NCBI GenBank assembly: GCA_023390335.1
Contig: JAEWCZ010000097.1
Coordinates: forward strand, 1-19,173
DNA length: 19,173 bases
Reading direction: 5' to 3'
Origin: Bacillota bacterium
Lineage (GTDB): Bacteria > Bacillota > Clostridia > Acetivibrionales > DSM-1351
In this document: positions 1 to 6,796 of the stretch, in pieces
How the letters are laid out: the number at the start of each line of letters is the position of its first letter
Position numbering within the stretch: the stretch's first letter is position 1
The notes under the pieces: model-generated
The model's input: the letters and a program-made list of their open reading frames with translations, nothing else
The model's database searches: none
Told to the model about the DNA's origin: nothing
Translations under genes and position numbers: made by a program

Positions 1-118
1 ATATAATTCATGGAATAATATTTTTGCCACCAAGTATTCTATGCTTTATAATATCCTTGATATTACGTTCAAAGTCAAAAAATAAGTCTTAATCTTATAA
101 AGAATAACAATAAGTACC
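1..118. other. Non-coding left edge
   Basis: AT-rich sequence with no open frame of useful length and no recognisable RNA gene. It leads into the terminator hairpin at 119, so it may be the 3' flank of a gene lying outside the window to the left. Nothing else could be supported here. Confidence 0.4.
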
Positions 119-149
119 GCACATTCAATTAAAGAATGTGCTTTTTTAT
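119..149 (+). terminator. Rho-independent terminator with cassette-boundary motif
   Basis: An 8-bp perfect stem (GCACATTC at 119-126 pairing with GAATGTGC at 134-141, 7-nt loop) is followed by six T residues. The left arm is part of TACCGCACATTCA (115-127), which recurs exactly at 7758-7770. It probably ends transcription of a gene left of the window. Confidence 0.75.
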
Positions 150-196
150 TGAACAAAATTATTCTATTGCGAAGCAAATTAGGTAAGGAGTGAAAC

Positions 197-225
197 TTGT
201 CATATAAATATAACTAATATGGTAT
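197..225 (+). promoter_or_regulatory. Promoter of the S51 peptidase gene
   Basis: TTGTCA at 197-202 and TGGTAT at 220-225 are separated by 17 bp. The preceding GGTAAGGAGTGAAACTTG closely matches the sequence before the promoter at 4745, where the elements are better (TTGACA / TAGTAT). The shared context supports the call more than the -10 match alone. Confidence 0.5.
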
Positions 226-296
226 TATTAAATCAATTAATTTAAATAAGGTTTGTATTAGGTTTTTATAAAAAACATTTGAAAGGAAGATATAAG

Positions 297-935
297 ATGG
301 TTAAAATCCTTACAAGCGGGTTTCCTAATGGGTTTACTGATGATTTGTGTAGGTTGTTCAAAAAACATTTAAAAACAGGTATGAAATTTGTTTTTGTTGC
401 CTCTGAATTTGAAAATATACATAAAAAAACGGATTGGTATTGTAACCACTTTTTAAAAATGTTTTTAAACTGCGGAATAGTATTTGATAGTGTAAATGTA
501 ATAGATAGTAGAATGTCAAAAGAAACCGCACAAGATATTATTAGAAATGCAGATGTTTTATGGCTCGCTGGCGGTGATACACCTACCCAGTTTGCTTATT
601 TTGAATCTTACGGGCTGATACCATGTATAAAAGAACATAAAGGTGTGATAATAGGAATTAGTGCTGGTTCCATAAATATGGCAAAAACGGCTGTATGTAC
701 ATTAACCTGCGGGCATAATGACCTGCTAATTTATGAAGCACTTGGACTAGTTGAATTTTCCGTTGAACCCCATTTTGATAAAGATAATGTAACAGAAGAG
801 TTGCTAATGGTTTCTGAAAAGTATCCATTGTTTGGGTTGTGTGATGATAGTGCCATCATATGCGAGGGAGATAACACTATATACATAGGTGATGTATACT
901 TAATAGATAAAGGTCATGTAAATAAAGTTTTATAG
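297..935 (+). CDS. Peptidase S51 family protein (dipeptidase E-like)
   Basis: A 212-residue cytoplasmic protein of the class I glutamine amidotransferase-like superfamily, most like peptidase S51 (dipeptidase E, cyanophycinase relatives). The nucleophile elbow GISAGS places the catalytic Ser at about residue 122. A glycine-rich AGGDTPTQF stretch at 91-99 and VEPHFD with His at about 159 match the family layout, and the length is normal. Family members are serine hydrolases that cleave Asp-containing dipeptides, but the substrate here is not known. I chose ATG 297 rather than the in-frame TTG at 279 because GAAAGGAAGA (281-290) is placed correctly for 297 and the protein then begins MVKILTSGF, as is usual for relatives. 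It is a single-gene unit with its own promoter at 197 and repeat-type modules on both sides. Confidence 0.85.
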   Translation: MVKILTSGFPNGFTDDLCRLFKKHLKTGMKFVFVASEFENIHKKTDWYCNHFLKMFLNCGIVFDSVNVIDSRMSKETAQDIIRNADVLWLAGGDTPTQFAYFESYGLIPCIKEHKGVIIGISAGSINMAKTAVCTLTCGHNDLLIYEALGLVEFSVEPHFDKDNVTEELLMVSEKYPLFGLCDDSAIICEGDNTIYIGDVYLIDKGHVNKVL

Positions 936-1021
936 ATCGGATATAAGTTCGTACGCAAAATGAATAGATAGTGATGCAAAATGAACTTTGAAAACTGAAT
1001 ATTGTGGTATTAGATTTAGAC
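936..1021 (+). repeat. Cassette-boundary module between S51 and GNAT genes
   Basis: No gene. It holds GTACGCAAAATGAATA (951-966), which is repeated exactly at 5660-5675, a near copy TGCAAAATGA (975-984), and TGAATATTGTGGTA (996-1009), a variant of the right-half motif TGAATAGTGCGGTA found at 1796 and 4720. The promoter at 1022 follows at once. Confidence 0.45.
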
Positions 1022-1050
1022 TTGACTCAACTATATTCCATATGTAGTAT
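1022..1050 (+). promoter_or_regulatory. Promoter of the GNAT gene at 1144
   Basis: TTGACT at 1022-1027 and TAGTAT at 1045-1050 with a 17-bp spacer. The -10 sequence and the spacer length are the same as in the promoter at 4745. Confidence 0.6.
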
Positions 1051-1143
1051 TTAATGTAATCAGGCTTGTTACATTTCTTAAATGCTGATAAGACAAGATA
1101 ATATACTAAATTAAATGAATTTTAACGAAAGGTACATAAGAAA

Positions 1144-1647
1144 ATGAGTATTGAACGGATTTTTTCTGAAAGGTTAATTTTTATCCCTTTTACACTTGCT
1201 ATTGCAACTTCTATTTTAGAAGGAAATTTTGATGTACTAGAAAGCTTGGGGATTAAACCTGATAAAGACTGGCCTGATAATGAAAGTATTGAAACATTAC
1301 CCAAGATTATAAAAAATCTAGAATTAGTAAAAGAACCAACTGGATTTGAATCTTGGATGATTATAAAACAAGATGATATGGCTGTTATTGGTGATGCAGG
1401 GTTTAAAGGTAAGCCTAATGCTAATGGTGAAGTTGATATTGGATATTCCATTATTGAGAAAGAACAGAGAAGAGGGTATGGATTTGAGGCTGCAAAAAAA
1501 CTTACTGACTGGGCATTTTCACAACAAGAAGTAAAATATATTACAGCAAGCTGTTTAATAAATAATATTACATCTGCAAAGATCCTTGAAAAATTAGGAA
1601 TGCAGGAAATATCTAGGGATGAGGAAATGGTATATTGGAGAATTTAA
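1144..1647 (+). CDS. GNAT family N-acetyltransferase (RimJ/RimL-like)
   Basis: A 167-residue protein with the layout of Acetyltransf_3 (RimJ/RimL-type) GNAT enzymes, which move an acetyl group from acetyl-CoA to an amine, often a protein N-terminus or a small molecule. Visible features are ERLIFIPFTL near the start (residues 9-18), a central sheet with GDAGFKGKPN, the acetyl-CoA pyrophosphate-binding loop in EKEQRRGYGFEAAKKL (motif A, about residues 106-121), and NNITSAKILEKLGM (motif B) near the C-terminus. The length is typical and the frame is intact. ATG 1144 is preceded by GAAAGG at 1127-1132. It is a single-gene unit with its own promoter at 1022 and terminator at 1707. The substrate cannot be read from the sequence. 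Confidence 0.85.
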   Translation: MSIERIFSERLIFIPFTLAIATSILEGNFDVLESLGIKPDKDWPDNESIETLPKIIKNLELVKEPTGFESWMIIKQDDMAVIGDAGFKGKPNANGEVDIGYSIIEKEQRRGYGFEAAKKLTDWAFSQQEVKYITASCLINNITSAKILEKLGMQEISRDEEMVYWRI

Positions 1648-1706
1648 AAAGTATAAGAATTTAGTAAAATTTTAACTGTCTAATTTATATTATAAGTATC
1701 AATCAC

Positions 1707-1740
1707 TGCCGCACTTCAAAACTGAACAGCGGTATTTTTT
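1707..1740 (+). terminator. Rho-independent terminator with cassette-boundary halves
   Basis: The hairpin pairs TGCCGC with GCGGTA and TTCA with TGAA, and six T residues follow (1735-1740). Both half motifs of the cassette boundary sit in one compact hairpin here, so this may be a complete, short version of the element. Confidence 0.6.
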
Positions 1741-1760
1741 ATGCAGTTAGAACGGGATGT

Positions 1761-1810
1761 TAGTCTAACACGAACCAGACTTGAACATTGATAATTGAAT
1801 AGTGCGGTAA
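1761..1810 (+). repeat. 50-bp direct repeat, copy 1
   Basis: Positions 1761-1810 match 4685-4734 at 48 of 50 bases, in the same orientation. It ends in the right-half motif TTGAATAGTGCGGTAA. Similarity continues at a lower level into a decayed promoter: TTAACA at 1821-1826 and TAGCAT at 1839-1844, with a spacer shortened to 12 bp. The two copies flank the intron relic and the GH43 gene. Confidence 0.85.
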
Positions 1811-1849
1811 GGATTGAATTTTAACATAACTCCAGATATAGCATAGATG

Positions 1850-2570
1850 TCGGTAAAGATAGTAATCGAGCCAATATTTGAAGCTGACTTAAAGAATGCT
1901 CCTATGGGTTCAGACCTAAAAGGAGTGCACATCTAGCCTTGGACAGGATTCGTAAGGATACTGCCAAAAAGGGTTTGTGGATAGTGGATGCTGATGGTGA
2001 AACAAAGGATATCAGACAGAAAGATTCTAAAAATGGAAAGGGTTAAAGGCTGAGTAATGGAAAATGGAGAATATGCACAGAGTGACCTTGGGAGTCCTCA
2101 AGGTGGCGTAATATCACCACTTTTGGCAAATATATATCTTCATTATCTGGACTGTAAGTGGGAATACCACTAGAAACACCTTGGAAAGCCCATAAGGTAC
2201 TGTGACGATTTTGTAGTAATATGCAAGACAAAGAAGGATGCAGAGCATGCACTTAAAACTGTAACATCCATTATGGATGGAAAGATTAGAACTAGAACTA
2301 CATTCTGAAAAGACCAAATTAACAAGCATGTGGGATGGAAAGGAAGGCTTTGATTTTCTGAATGAGGGAGAATATTAAAGTTGTATTCGCCAGCAGGTCA
2401 ACGTTGTTGCTGGACGTACACAAAATGATAGAAATTCTAAATCTGAAGATAATCGGAATGAGAAACTATTACGGATTAAAGAATGCAGGCATTTCAAAGA
2501 TTCAGAAAATCATCTACGACAATGGATTACAAAAACTTGCAGTTTAGCGAATGCTGAAGGAAGAAGAATA
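1850..2570 (+). pseudogene. ltrA: Degraded group II intron reverse transcriptase/maturase
   Basis: Fragments of a group II intron-encoded protein occur in the right order but in shifting frames. IVIEPIFEADLKNA is read from about 1856. After the loss of about one base near 1902, YGFRPKRSAH (1903-1932) and KKGLWIVDAD follow. A large internal deletion leads to SDLGSPQGGVISPLLANIYL (about 2081-2140), the RT fingers-palm region. A stop follows at about 2170. YCDDFVVICKTKKDAEHALK (YADD-type active site, with Cys for Ala) and a stop follow, then SMWDGKEGFDF and the maturase-side tail GMRNYYGLKNAG. The N-terminus and intron domains I-III are missing. The remnant starts about 40 bp after the 50-bp repeat. 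It cannot make a functional enzyme. The gene name only indicates homology to LtrA-type proteins. Confidence 0.85.
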
Positions 2571-2571
2571 T

Positions 2572-2620
2572 CGGAAAGCGTGTGCGACAAAACCGTATGC
2601 ACAGTTTGATGCAGGGGAAA
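2572..2620 (+). ncRNA. Remnant of group II intron domain V
   Basis: AAGCGTGTGCGAC, CGTATGCACAGTT and TTTGATGCAGGGGA follow the RT relic in the order expected for the conserved domain V hairpin and 3' flank (compare the usual GAGCCGTGTGCGA…CGCACGGTTTGATGaGGGGA). Several paired positions are mutated, so the ribozyme is expected to be inactive. The match was recognised from memory and needs a covariance search. Confidence 0.5.
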
Positions 2621-2647
2621 GTGGGAAAAAGAATTAATTTTCCCACT
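2620..2647. terminator. Hairpin between intron relic and GH43 gene, possible terminator
   Basis: A perfect 10-bp stem: AGTGGGAAAA (2620-2629) pairs with TTTTCCCACT (2638-2647), with an 8-nt loop. It lies 20 bp past the stop codon of the - strand GH43 gene. The A/T tracts are inside the stem and no T-run follows on either strand, so termination is plausible but unproven. Confidence 0.4.
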
Positions 2648-2667
2648 AATCTACTCTACAAAGTTGA

Positions 2668-4329
2668 TTAATTAATTTTACTTCCCCAAATTGCAACATT
2701 GCCATTTTTAGCTATTGCACTGAACGTCATAACAAATTTTTTGAGACCATTCTCCCATTGTCTTAGCACAATACCCGAATAATCAACTCCATTTACAGTT
2801 AATACAATGTTCTCGCCACTTAACTGCCATTTTCCATTTACACTTCCAGAAATTGTACCGTCTTTATTTAGTGTTATTTTTACAGAGTTTTTAATGGCTG
2901 AACTAATTTCATTACCATGATTAATAAAAGCATAGTCTCCGTAAACTTCGTCTGCAATATATTTTACAATAGTTTCACCACCATAGCGATGTGGTGCAAC
3001 AACAGGCCATCCATCCTCATTTATAAACATTTGATGCACTCGCACCTGATGAAGTTCTCCCTGACCGGGAAATCTTGTGTGGAAAATAAGATAATACTTT
3101 TTCGTCTCTGCATCGTAATATGCTGAATTATGACCTGGAGAAACATAACCTACTCCACTTTCAGTAAACTTGAAATTTCCCATAACTTTCACACCAAAAG
3201 GTTCGATAGATCTATCATCAAAGAGTGTGCCAGCAGCGCCATAACAGTCAATCATATTTTTTCCTGTCGCATCTACAAAAGGACCGTCAGGGTTTTTAGA
3301 GCGTGCAACCCTAATATTATACCCACCAGTAGAATCGAGACCTCCAAAACTTAAAAACAAGTAATAATAATCCGATTGAGGACTATATAACATATAAGGA
3401 GCTTCAATCCTACTGTGATTTCCTCCTAACAATTTCTTTCCATAGCCTTGACCCGAATATGGTTTCCCTGTTTTAGGATCCATCTTCATAATGAAGATAC
3501 CTCCTGAATACGATCCGTAAACCATCCACAGATTTCCGTTTTTATCAAAGAATGTATCAGGGTCAACAGTATTAGGATCTCTCGTAGCATTATAAACTGT
3601 TCCAGCCTCACTTGTTCCATTCATTCCAGATTTCAATAAAATGCCTGCATCTTTATAAGGACCAGTTACACTATCCGATACCGCCAGACCAAGAGTAGAC
3701 CTTGGAGAATCACCTTTACATAGGCAATAATACATGTAAAATTTCCCATCCTGAAGCTGAGCTATATCGCCTGCCCACATTGTTTGGGTTTGCGCCCAGT
3801 CAAATGATTGTTTTAATTCTGTAAATACATTCGGTATTAAAGGATTTGTGTTACTCACGCTTGAAGAAATTTGTTGCCATTGCATTAAGTCATTAGTTTT
3901 TGCAGAGGCTAGATGCGAACCAATAACATAATAAGTTCCATTTGTCTTGATTACTGAAGGATCATGCACTGATACATCTTTAAACGTAGGTATAATTGGA
4001 GTTTGAGGCAGATTATCAGCAGGAAACACAGATATTATTCCTAATAAAAACTGTTTATATATAGCAAAGTCAATTGCATCAACTAAACTATCTCCGTTTA
4101 CATCCGCTGCCTTAAAAGCCTCTTCTGTTAGGGTAACATTTCCCAACAAATATTTCTTTATTTGTGCAAAATCTATCGAATTGATCTGACCATCCCCGTC
4201 TACATCACCATATTTTATCGAATTATATGATTCAAGTGCCGATGCATTTGTTGACGTAAAAATACTAGCTAATAAAACAAAAACCACCATTGCCAAACTT
4301 ATTTTCTTTGATATCAATTTAATCTTCAT
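2668..4329 (-). CDS. Cellulosomal GH43 endo-arabinanase with N-terminal dockerin
   Basis: A 553-residue secreted enzyme. A signal peptide (residues 1-31, ending TNASA) is followed by a type I dockerin (about 38-100) with two calcium-binding repeats, GDVDGDGQINSIDFAQIKKY and ADVNGDSLVDAIDFAIYKQF, that docks it onto a scaffoldin cohesin. The five-bladed GH43 domain (about 115-455) shows VHDPSV (Asp123, general base), VDPDTFF (Asp256, pKa-tuning Asp) and RIEAPY (Glu309, general acid). PGHNS (His400) matches the family's metal-site His. The tail from about 460 resembles the small beta-barrel domain found at the C-terminus of endo-1,5-alpha-L-arabinanases. Likely role: cutting arabinan side chains of pectin. 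The start has a GGGGGG-type ribosome binding site. The gene faces against its + strand neighbours and lies between the 50-bp repeats at 1761 and 4685. Family is secure; exact specificity is inferred. Confidence 0.92.
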   Translation of the reverse strand: MKIKLISKKISLAMVVFVLLASIFTSTNASALESYNSIKYGDVDGDGQINSIDFAQIKKYLLGNVTLTEEAFKAADVNGDSLVDAIDFAIYKQFLLGIISVFPADNLPQTPIIPTFKDVSVHDPSVIKTNGTYYVIGSHLASAKTNDLMQWQQISSSVSNTNPLIPNVFTELKQSFDWAQTQTMWAGDIAQLQDGKFYMYYCLCKGDSPRSTLGLAVSDSVTGPYKDAGILLKSGMNGTSEAGTVYNATRDPNTVDPDTFFDKNGNLWMVYGSYSGGIFIMKMDPKTGKPYSGQGYGKKLLGGNHSRIEAPYMLYSPQSDYYYLFLSFGGLDSTGGYNIRVARSKNPDGPFVDATGKNMIDCYGAAGTLFDDRSIEPFGVKVMGNFKFTESGVGYVSPGHNSAYYDAETKKYYLIFHTRFPGQGELHQVRVHQMFINEDGWPVVAPHRYGGETIVKYIADEVYGDYAFINHGNEISSAIKNSVKITLNKDGTISGSVNGKWQLSGENIVLTVNGVDYSGIVLRQWENGLKKFVMTFSAIAKNGNVAIWGSKIN

Positions 4330-4379
4330 AAAAGTCCCCCCCTTAAAATACCTACTGGCTTATCATTACCATCCATTTT

Positions 4380-4407
4380 ATTCTATAATAAAAAGGCAAA
4401 AAATCAA
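4380..4407 (-). promoter_or_regulatory. Candidate promoter of the GH43 gene
   Basis: Read on the - strand, TTGATT (4407-4402) and TAGAAT (4385-4380) are separated by 16 bp, about 50 bp upstream of the start codon. An inverted repeat ATTGTAA-N5-TTACAAT at 4511-4529 lies further upstream and could be an operator, but nothing shows which regulator would bind. Confidence 0.45.
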
Positions 4408-4684
4408 GTACATATTGGCTATTATTACAAATTATGCTATTTACTCAGCAAAACATTGTATATGTATCTCTCGTATGGCAGTTTTGCCCTTTTTCAACCA
4501 ATTTATCGTGATTGTAACACTTTTACAATTTTTATAGTATGTGAGTCACGCTAACTTAAAGTATAAATACGGGAATTGACATTTTTGGTGCGAGGGATTT
4601 TATGTGGACACAGTAGGAAAAAATAAGAATGCAACTGCAAAATATGCCACACGTTTTACGTGTGGTCATGAATATACACAAAAA
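4408..4684. other. Intergenic region with perfect hairpin, possible mobile-element end
   Basis: No gene was found. CCACACGT-TTT-ACGTGTGG at 4647-4665 is a perfect 8-bp stem with a 3-nt loop and no T-run, so it is not a standard terminator. Such short stable hairpins occur at the ends of single-strand (IS200/IS605-type) transposons, but no transposase or TnpB is present here. The 50-bp repeat starts 20 bp later. The origin of this stretch is unknown. Confidence 0.3.
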
Positions 4685-4734
4685 TAGTCTATCACGAACC
4701 AGACTTGTACATTGATAATTGAATAGTGCGGTAA
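4685..4734 (+). repeat. 50-bp direct repeat, copy 2
   Basis: This is 48/50 identical to 1761-1810 in the same orientation; the two differences are A/T changes. It ends TTGAATAGTGCGGTAA and runs straight into the promoter at 4745. The copies start 2924 bp apart. Confidence 0.85.
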
Positions 4735-4744
4735 TGAGTGAAAC

Positions 4745-4773
4745 TTGACATAGAAACATGCCAGATGTAGTAT
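4745..4773 (+). promoter_or_regulatory. Promoter of the phosphatase-like gene
   Basis: Consensus -35 TTGACA (4745-4750), 17-bp spacer, and -10 TAGTAT (4768-4773). This is the best-preserved member of the promoter type that also occurs at 197 and 1022, and in decayed form at 1821. Confidence 0.7.
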
Positions 4774-4843
4774 TATTTGTAAATGTAGATTTCTATGGTT
4801 TTTGATAATAGGGGAACTACTATAAGGAATAAAGGACTTGAAT

Positions 4844-5572
4844 ATGATTAAAGAGTTATTGTATGAAGCAGGAGCAGTATTAAAGAAAGAGTCTTATGAA
4901 TTAAAAGGTAGTTCATTAAAAGAAAAGTTTGATTTAATAACAACAAGCGATATAAAAATTGAAGATATTCTCGTAAAAAGTTTAATAAATGAATACCCGG
5001 AATATTCCATATTTTCTGAAGAAAAAGGTGAAATTAGTAGTTCGGGTGAAAAGAGATGGATAATTGACCCAATTGATGGAACAGCGAATTTTGTGTTTGG
5101 TGTTCCATACTTTTCTATATCTTTATCACTTGAGATTAATGGTGTGATTTCAGAAGGACATGTTTAGAACCCACTTTCTAATGAATATTATTTTTCATCA
5201 ATACAAGATGGGAAATCTTATTTAAATGGGGAAGTTATAAGAGTATCAAACACAAAAAATATTGAAGATAGCTTGATCTCCTTTGGATTCAGTGCGAATT
5301 ATACATATATAAACAGCTATTACGAGAAATGGAAACACTTGTTTGATAACTCCAAAAAAGGGATGCCGCTTATTTCACCTGCTTTAACTCTTTGCAATAT
5401 TGCAAGAGGAAGAATTGATGCTTTTTTAGATTTTCAATGTAGTATGGAAGGTCAATCAGCTGGAGCATTGATTTTAAAAAATGCAGGAGGAAAGCTTTGG
5501 AATTATGATTTCATTGAGTATGATCATCGAATCAAGGGCATAATTGCCACTAATGGTAATTTGTTATTATAA
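4844..5572 (+). pseudogene. Inositol monophosphatase family gene with internal stop
   Basis: The frame encodes an inositol-monophosphatase-type sugar phosphatase of about 242 residues, interrupted by one in-frame TAG at 5165-5167. Before it are SEEKGE and WIIDPIDGTANF, the metal-binding signature of this Mg-dependent family. The same frame continues after it with NPLSNEYYFSS through to MEGQSAGALILKNAGG. Relatives usually have Tyr before the Asp/Asn-Pro, so one base change from TAT or TAC explains the stop. The C-terminal motif normally reads WDxAAG; here the metal-ligand Asp appears replaced (EGQSAG), so the protein was unusual or inactive even without the stop. AAAGGA at 4831-4836 supports ATG 4844 over TTG 4838. 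Either a pseudogene or two fragments; a sequencing error would restore it. Confidence 0.8.
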
Positions 5573-5581
5573 TTCACTACC

Positions 5582-5611
5582 TTTATATATCAAGAATCAT
5601 TATATTACCGC
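5582..5611 (+). repeat. 30-bp boundary repeat, copy 1
   Basis: This 30-bp stretch matches 18496-18525 at 28 of 30 bases in the same orientation. It contains TATATCAAGAATCATT and ends in TACCGC, the start of the left-half motif. It directly follows the phosphatase-like gene and leads into its terminator. Confidence 0.75.
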
Positions 5612-5645
5612 ATATTCAGTAAATGAACTTATATTGCGGTTTTTT
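5606..5645 (+). terminator. Terminator with cassette-boundary motif
   Basis: ACCGCA (5607-5612) pairs with TGCGGT (5635-5640), and inside it TTCA pairs with TGAA. A run of T residues follows. The left arm begins TACCGCATATTCA, one base different from the motif at 115 and 7758. Confidence 0.65.
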
Positions 5646-5654
5646 CATATCCAA

Positions 5655-5860
5655 ATTGAGTACGCAAAATGAATATTGTATGATATAAAGAGGTATATGA
5701 GTGAAGACCATGTAAGATGGGAAGAACTTGGATAGTACCATCGAAGAATCCCTCAGTGTATGGGAAGCGATATGGATTGAAAAATGTGATAGTACCAATG
5801 ATATTACAGACAACAAAACAGTAAAATGTATTGCTTGAAAAACTGAATAGGCAGTAACAG
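5655..5860 (+). repeat. Boundary module and gene-poor stretch before small membrane gene
   Basis: It holds GTACGCAAAATGAATA (5660-5675, identical to 951-966) and CTGAATAGGCAGTAA (5843-5857), a diverged right-half motif. An open frame of 35 codons at 5717-5824 has no clear ribosome binding site and no recognisable family; I do not call it a gene. Confidence 0.35.
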
Positions 5861-5890
5861 TTAATTGTATATAAGTTACATATATAGTAT
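5861..5890 (+). promoter_or_regulatory. Possible promoter of the small membrane protein gene
   Basis: TAGTATTATT at 5885-5894 matches the -10 region of the promoter at 4768. The -35 is weak: TTAATT at 5861-5866 with an 18-bp spacer. Position relative to the right-half motif and the gene is the same as in the better copies. Confidence 0.4.
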
Positions 5891-5930
5891 TATTAGGTTA
5901 TATGAAGCTTGATTGTAGGAGGAGTACTAA

Positions 5931-6095
5931 ATGGAGTTAATTGTATTGATAATAGGGGGATTCGCTTTATTTTGTATAATTTTAGGTGCTGTGAAAATGG
6001 CTGTTAAAGAGGCACTATATGAAATTAAAGAAGATATAATTAAGGAATTTAACCTTAAAAAGGTAAATTCAGATGATATTAATGAAGATAAATAA
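5931..6095 (+). CDS. Small single-span membrane protein
   Basis: A 54-residue open frame starting MELIVLIIGGFALFCIILGA, a strongly hydrophobic N-terminal span, followed by a charged, probably helical tail (KEALYEIKEDIIKEFNLKK). The ribosome binding site AGGAGG (5917-5922) is ideal for ATG 5931 with an 8-bp gap, which is the main reason to accept the gene. No family is recognised. Its boundary modules are of the same kind as those of the neighbouring cassettes. Topology (N-terminus outside, tail in the cytoplasm) is a guess. Confidence 0.6.
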   Translation: MELIVLIIGGFALFCIILGAVKMAVKEALYEIKEDIIKEFNLKKVNSDDINEDK

Positions 6096-6148
6096 TTCGC
6101 TAATTTAATTACTCTAAAGTTGACAACCAAAATATAGGTTTTCCTAAA

Positions 6149-6169
6149 TACCGCAAAATGAAAGCGGTA
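6149..6169 (+). repeat. Short cassette-boundary hairpin
   Basis: TACCGC (6149-6154) and GCGGTA (6164-6169) form a perfect 6-bp stem with a 9-nt loop that contains AAAATGAAA. No T-run follows, so it is not an obvious terminator. The same outer sequence occurs in the hairpins at 1707 and 5606. Confidence 0.55.
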
Positions 6170-6219
6170 GGGATAGAAAGTACATATTGACATTAATTAA
6201 ATCGAGGGGATTGTGAATA

Positions 6220-6741
6220 ATGGCTGAGGTTATAAAAGCATATAAACAGAGTGTTCCAGCAATGAGGTTCATAGGCAAGAAATACACTGATAACGATCGC
6301 ATTAGTGGTAATTTTAGTGCAAAATGGGGTGAATGGTTTAAACAAAATTGGTTCAGTACTATTTCAAACCAAATAAGTAAAAGTATTAACCTAAATTATG
6401 ATGAAATTACGGACTATATTGGGTTGATGCGTTGGAAGGACGGGCAACCGTTTGAATATTGGATAGGTTTATTTACTCCAGAAACAACGCTAGCTCCTGA
6501 TGGATTTGAATATATTGATTTTCCTGAAAGTCAATTGGGTGTTTGCTGGGTTTATGGTAAGGAAGGCGAAGTTTATGGCAGAGAGGCTGAATGCTCAAAG
6601 AAATTAATGGATGAGGGATTCAAGATTATACCAGATGCGAATAACGCATGGTGGTTCTTTGAGAGATATTGTTCTCCGAGATTTACAAACCCTGATTATA
6701 AAGGAAATATAATACTTGATATTTGCCATTTTATTAAATGA
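6220..6741 (+). CDS. GyrI-like small-molecule-binding domain protein
   Basis: A 173-residue stand-alone effector-binding protein of the GyrI/AraC-type (SHS2-based) fold. Visible family features are the opening VIKAYKQSVPAMRFIGKKY, the segment AKWGEWFKQNWF, YIGLMRWKDGQPFEYWIGLF (about residues 66-85) and the aromatic pocket strand LGVCWVYGKEGEVY (about 106-119). There is no helix-turn-helix, so it is not a transcription factor by itself. Relatives bind hydrophobic or cationic compounds, and some hydrolyse or sequester toxic ones; the ligand here is unknown. GAGGGG (about 6204-6209) precedes ATG 6220. It is followed at 55 bp by the lipoprotein gene and then by the 2'-5' ligase-like gene, with no terminator between, so the three are probably one transcript. 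Confidence 0.8.
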   Translation: MAEVIKAYKQSVPAMRFIGKKYTDNDRISGNFSAKWGEWFKQNWFSTISNQISKSINLNYDEITDYIGLMRWKDGQPFEYWIGLFTPETTLAPDGFEYIDFPESQLGVCWVYGKEGEVYGREAECSKKLMDEGFKIIPDANNAWWFFERYCSPRFTNPDYKGNIILDICHFIK

Positions 6742-6796
6742 TTGAATCACTTTATTGGTAAAAATAGACGTAATGTTTATTCAAGGAGATACCTTT

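Noticed and set aside
2043..2329. Open frames on the - strand across the RT relic
   Set aside because: They mirror the decayed + strand reverse transcriptase, whose conserved motifs are on the other strand; no ribosome binding site or family features.
2917..3354. Open frames on the + strand within the GH43 gene
   Set aside because: Antisense shadows of a gene with clear GH43 and dockerin motifs.
5165..5167. TAG read as pyrrolysine
   Set aside because: The site aligns with a Tyr position in an ordinary phosphatase, and Pyl is known mainly from methylamine methyltransferases; a nonsense mutation is simpler.
5717..5824. 35-codon open frame between the phosphatase-like and small membrane genes
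   Set aside because: No ribosome binding site, no hydrophobic or family pattern, and it lies within a boundary module.
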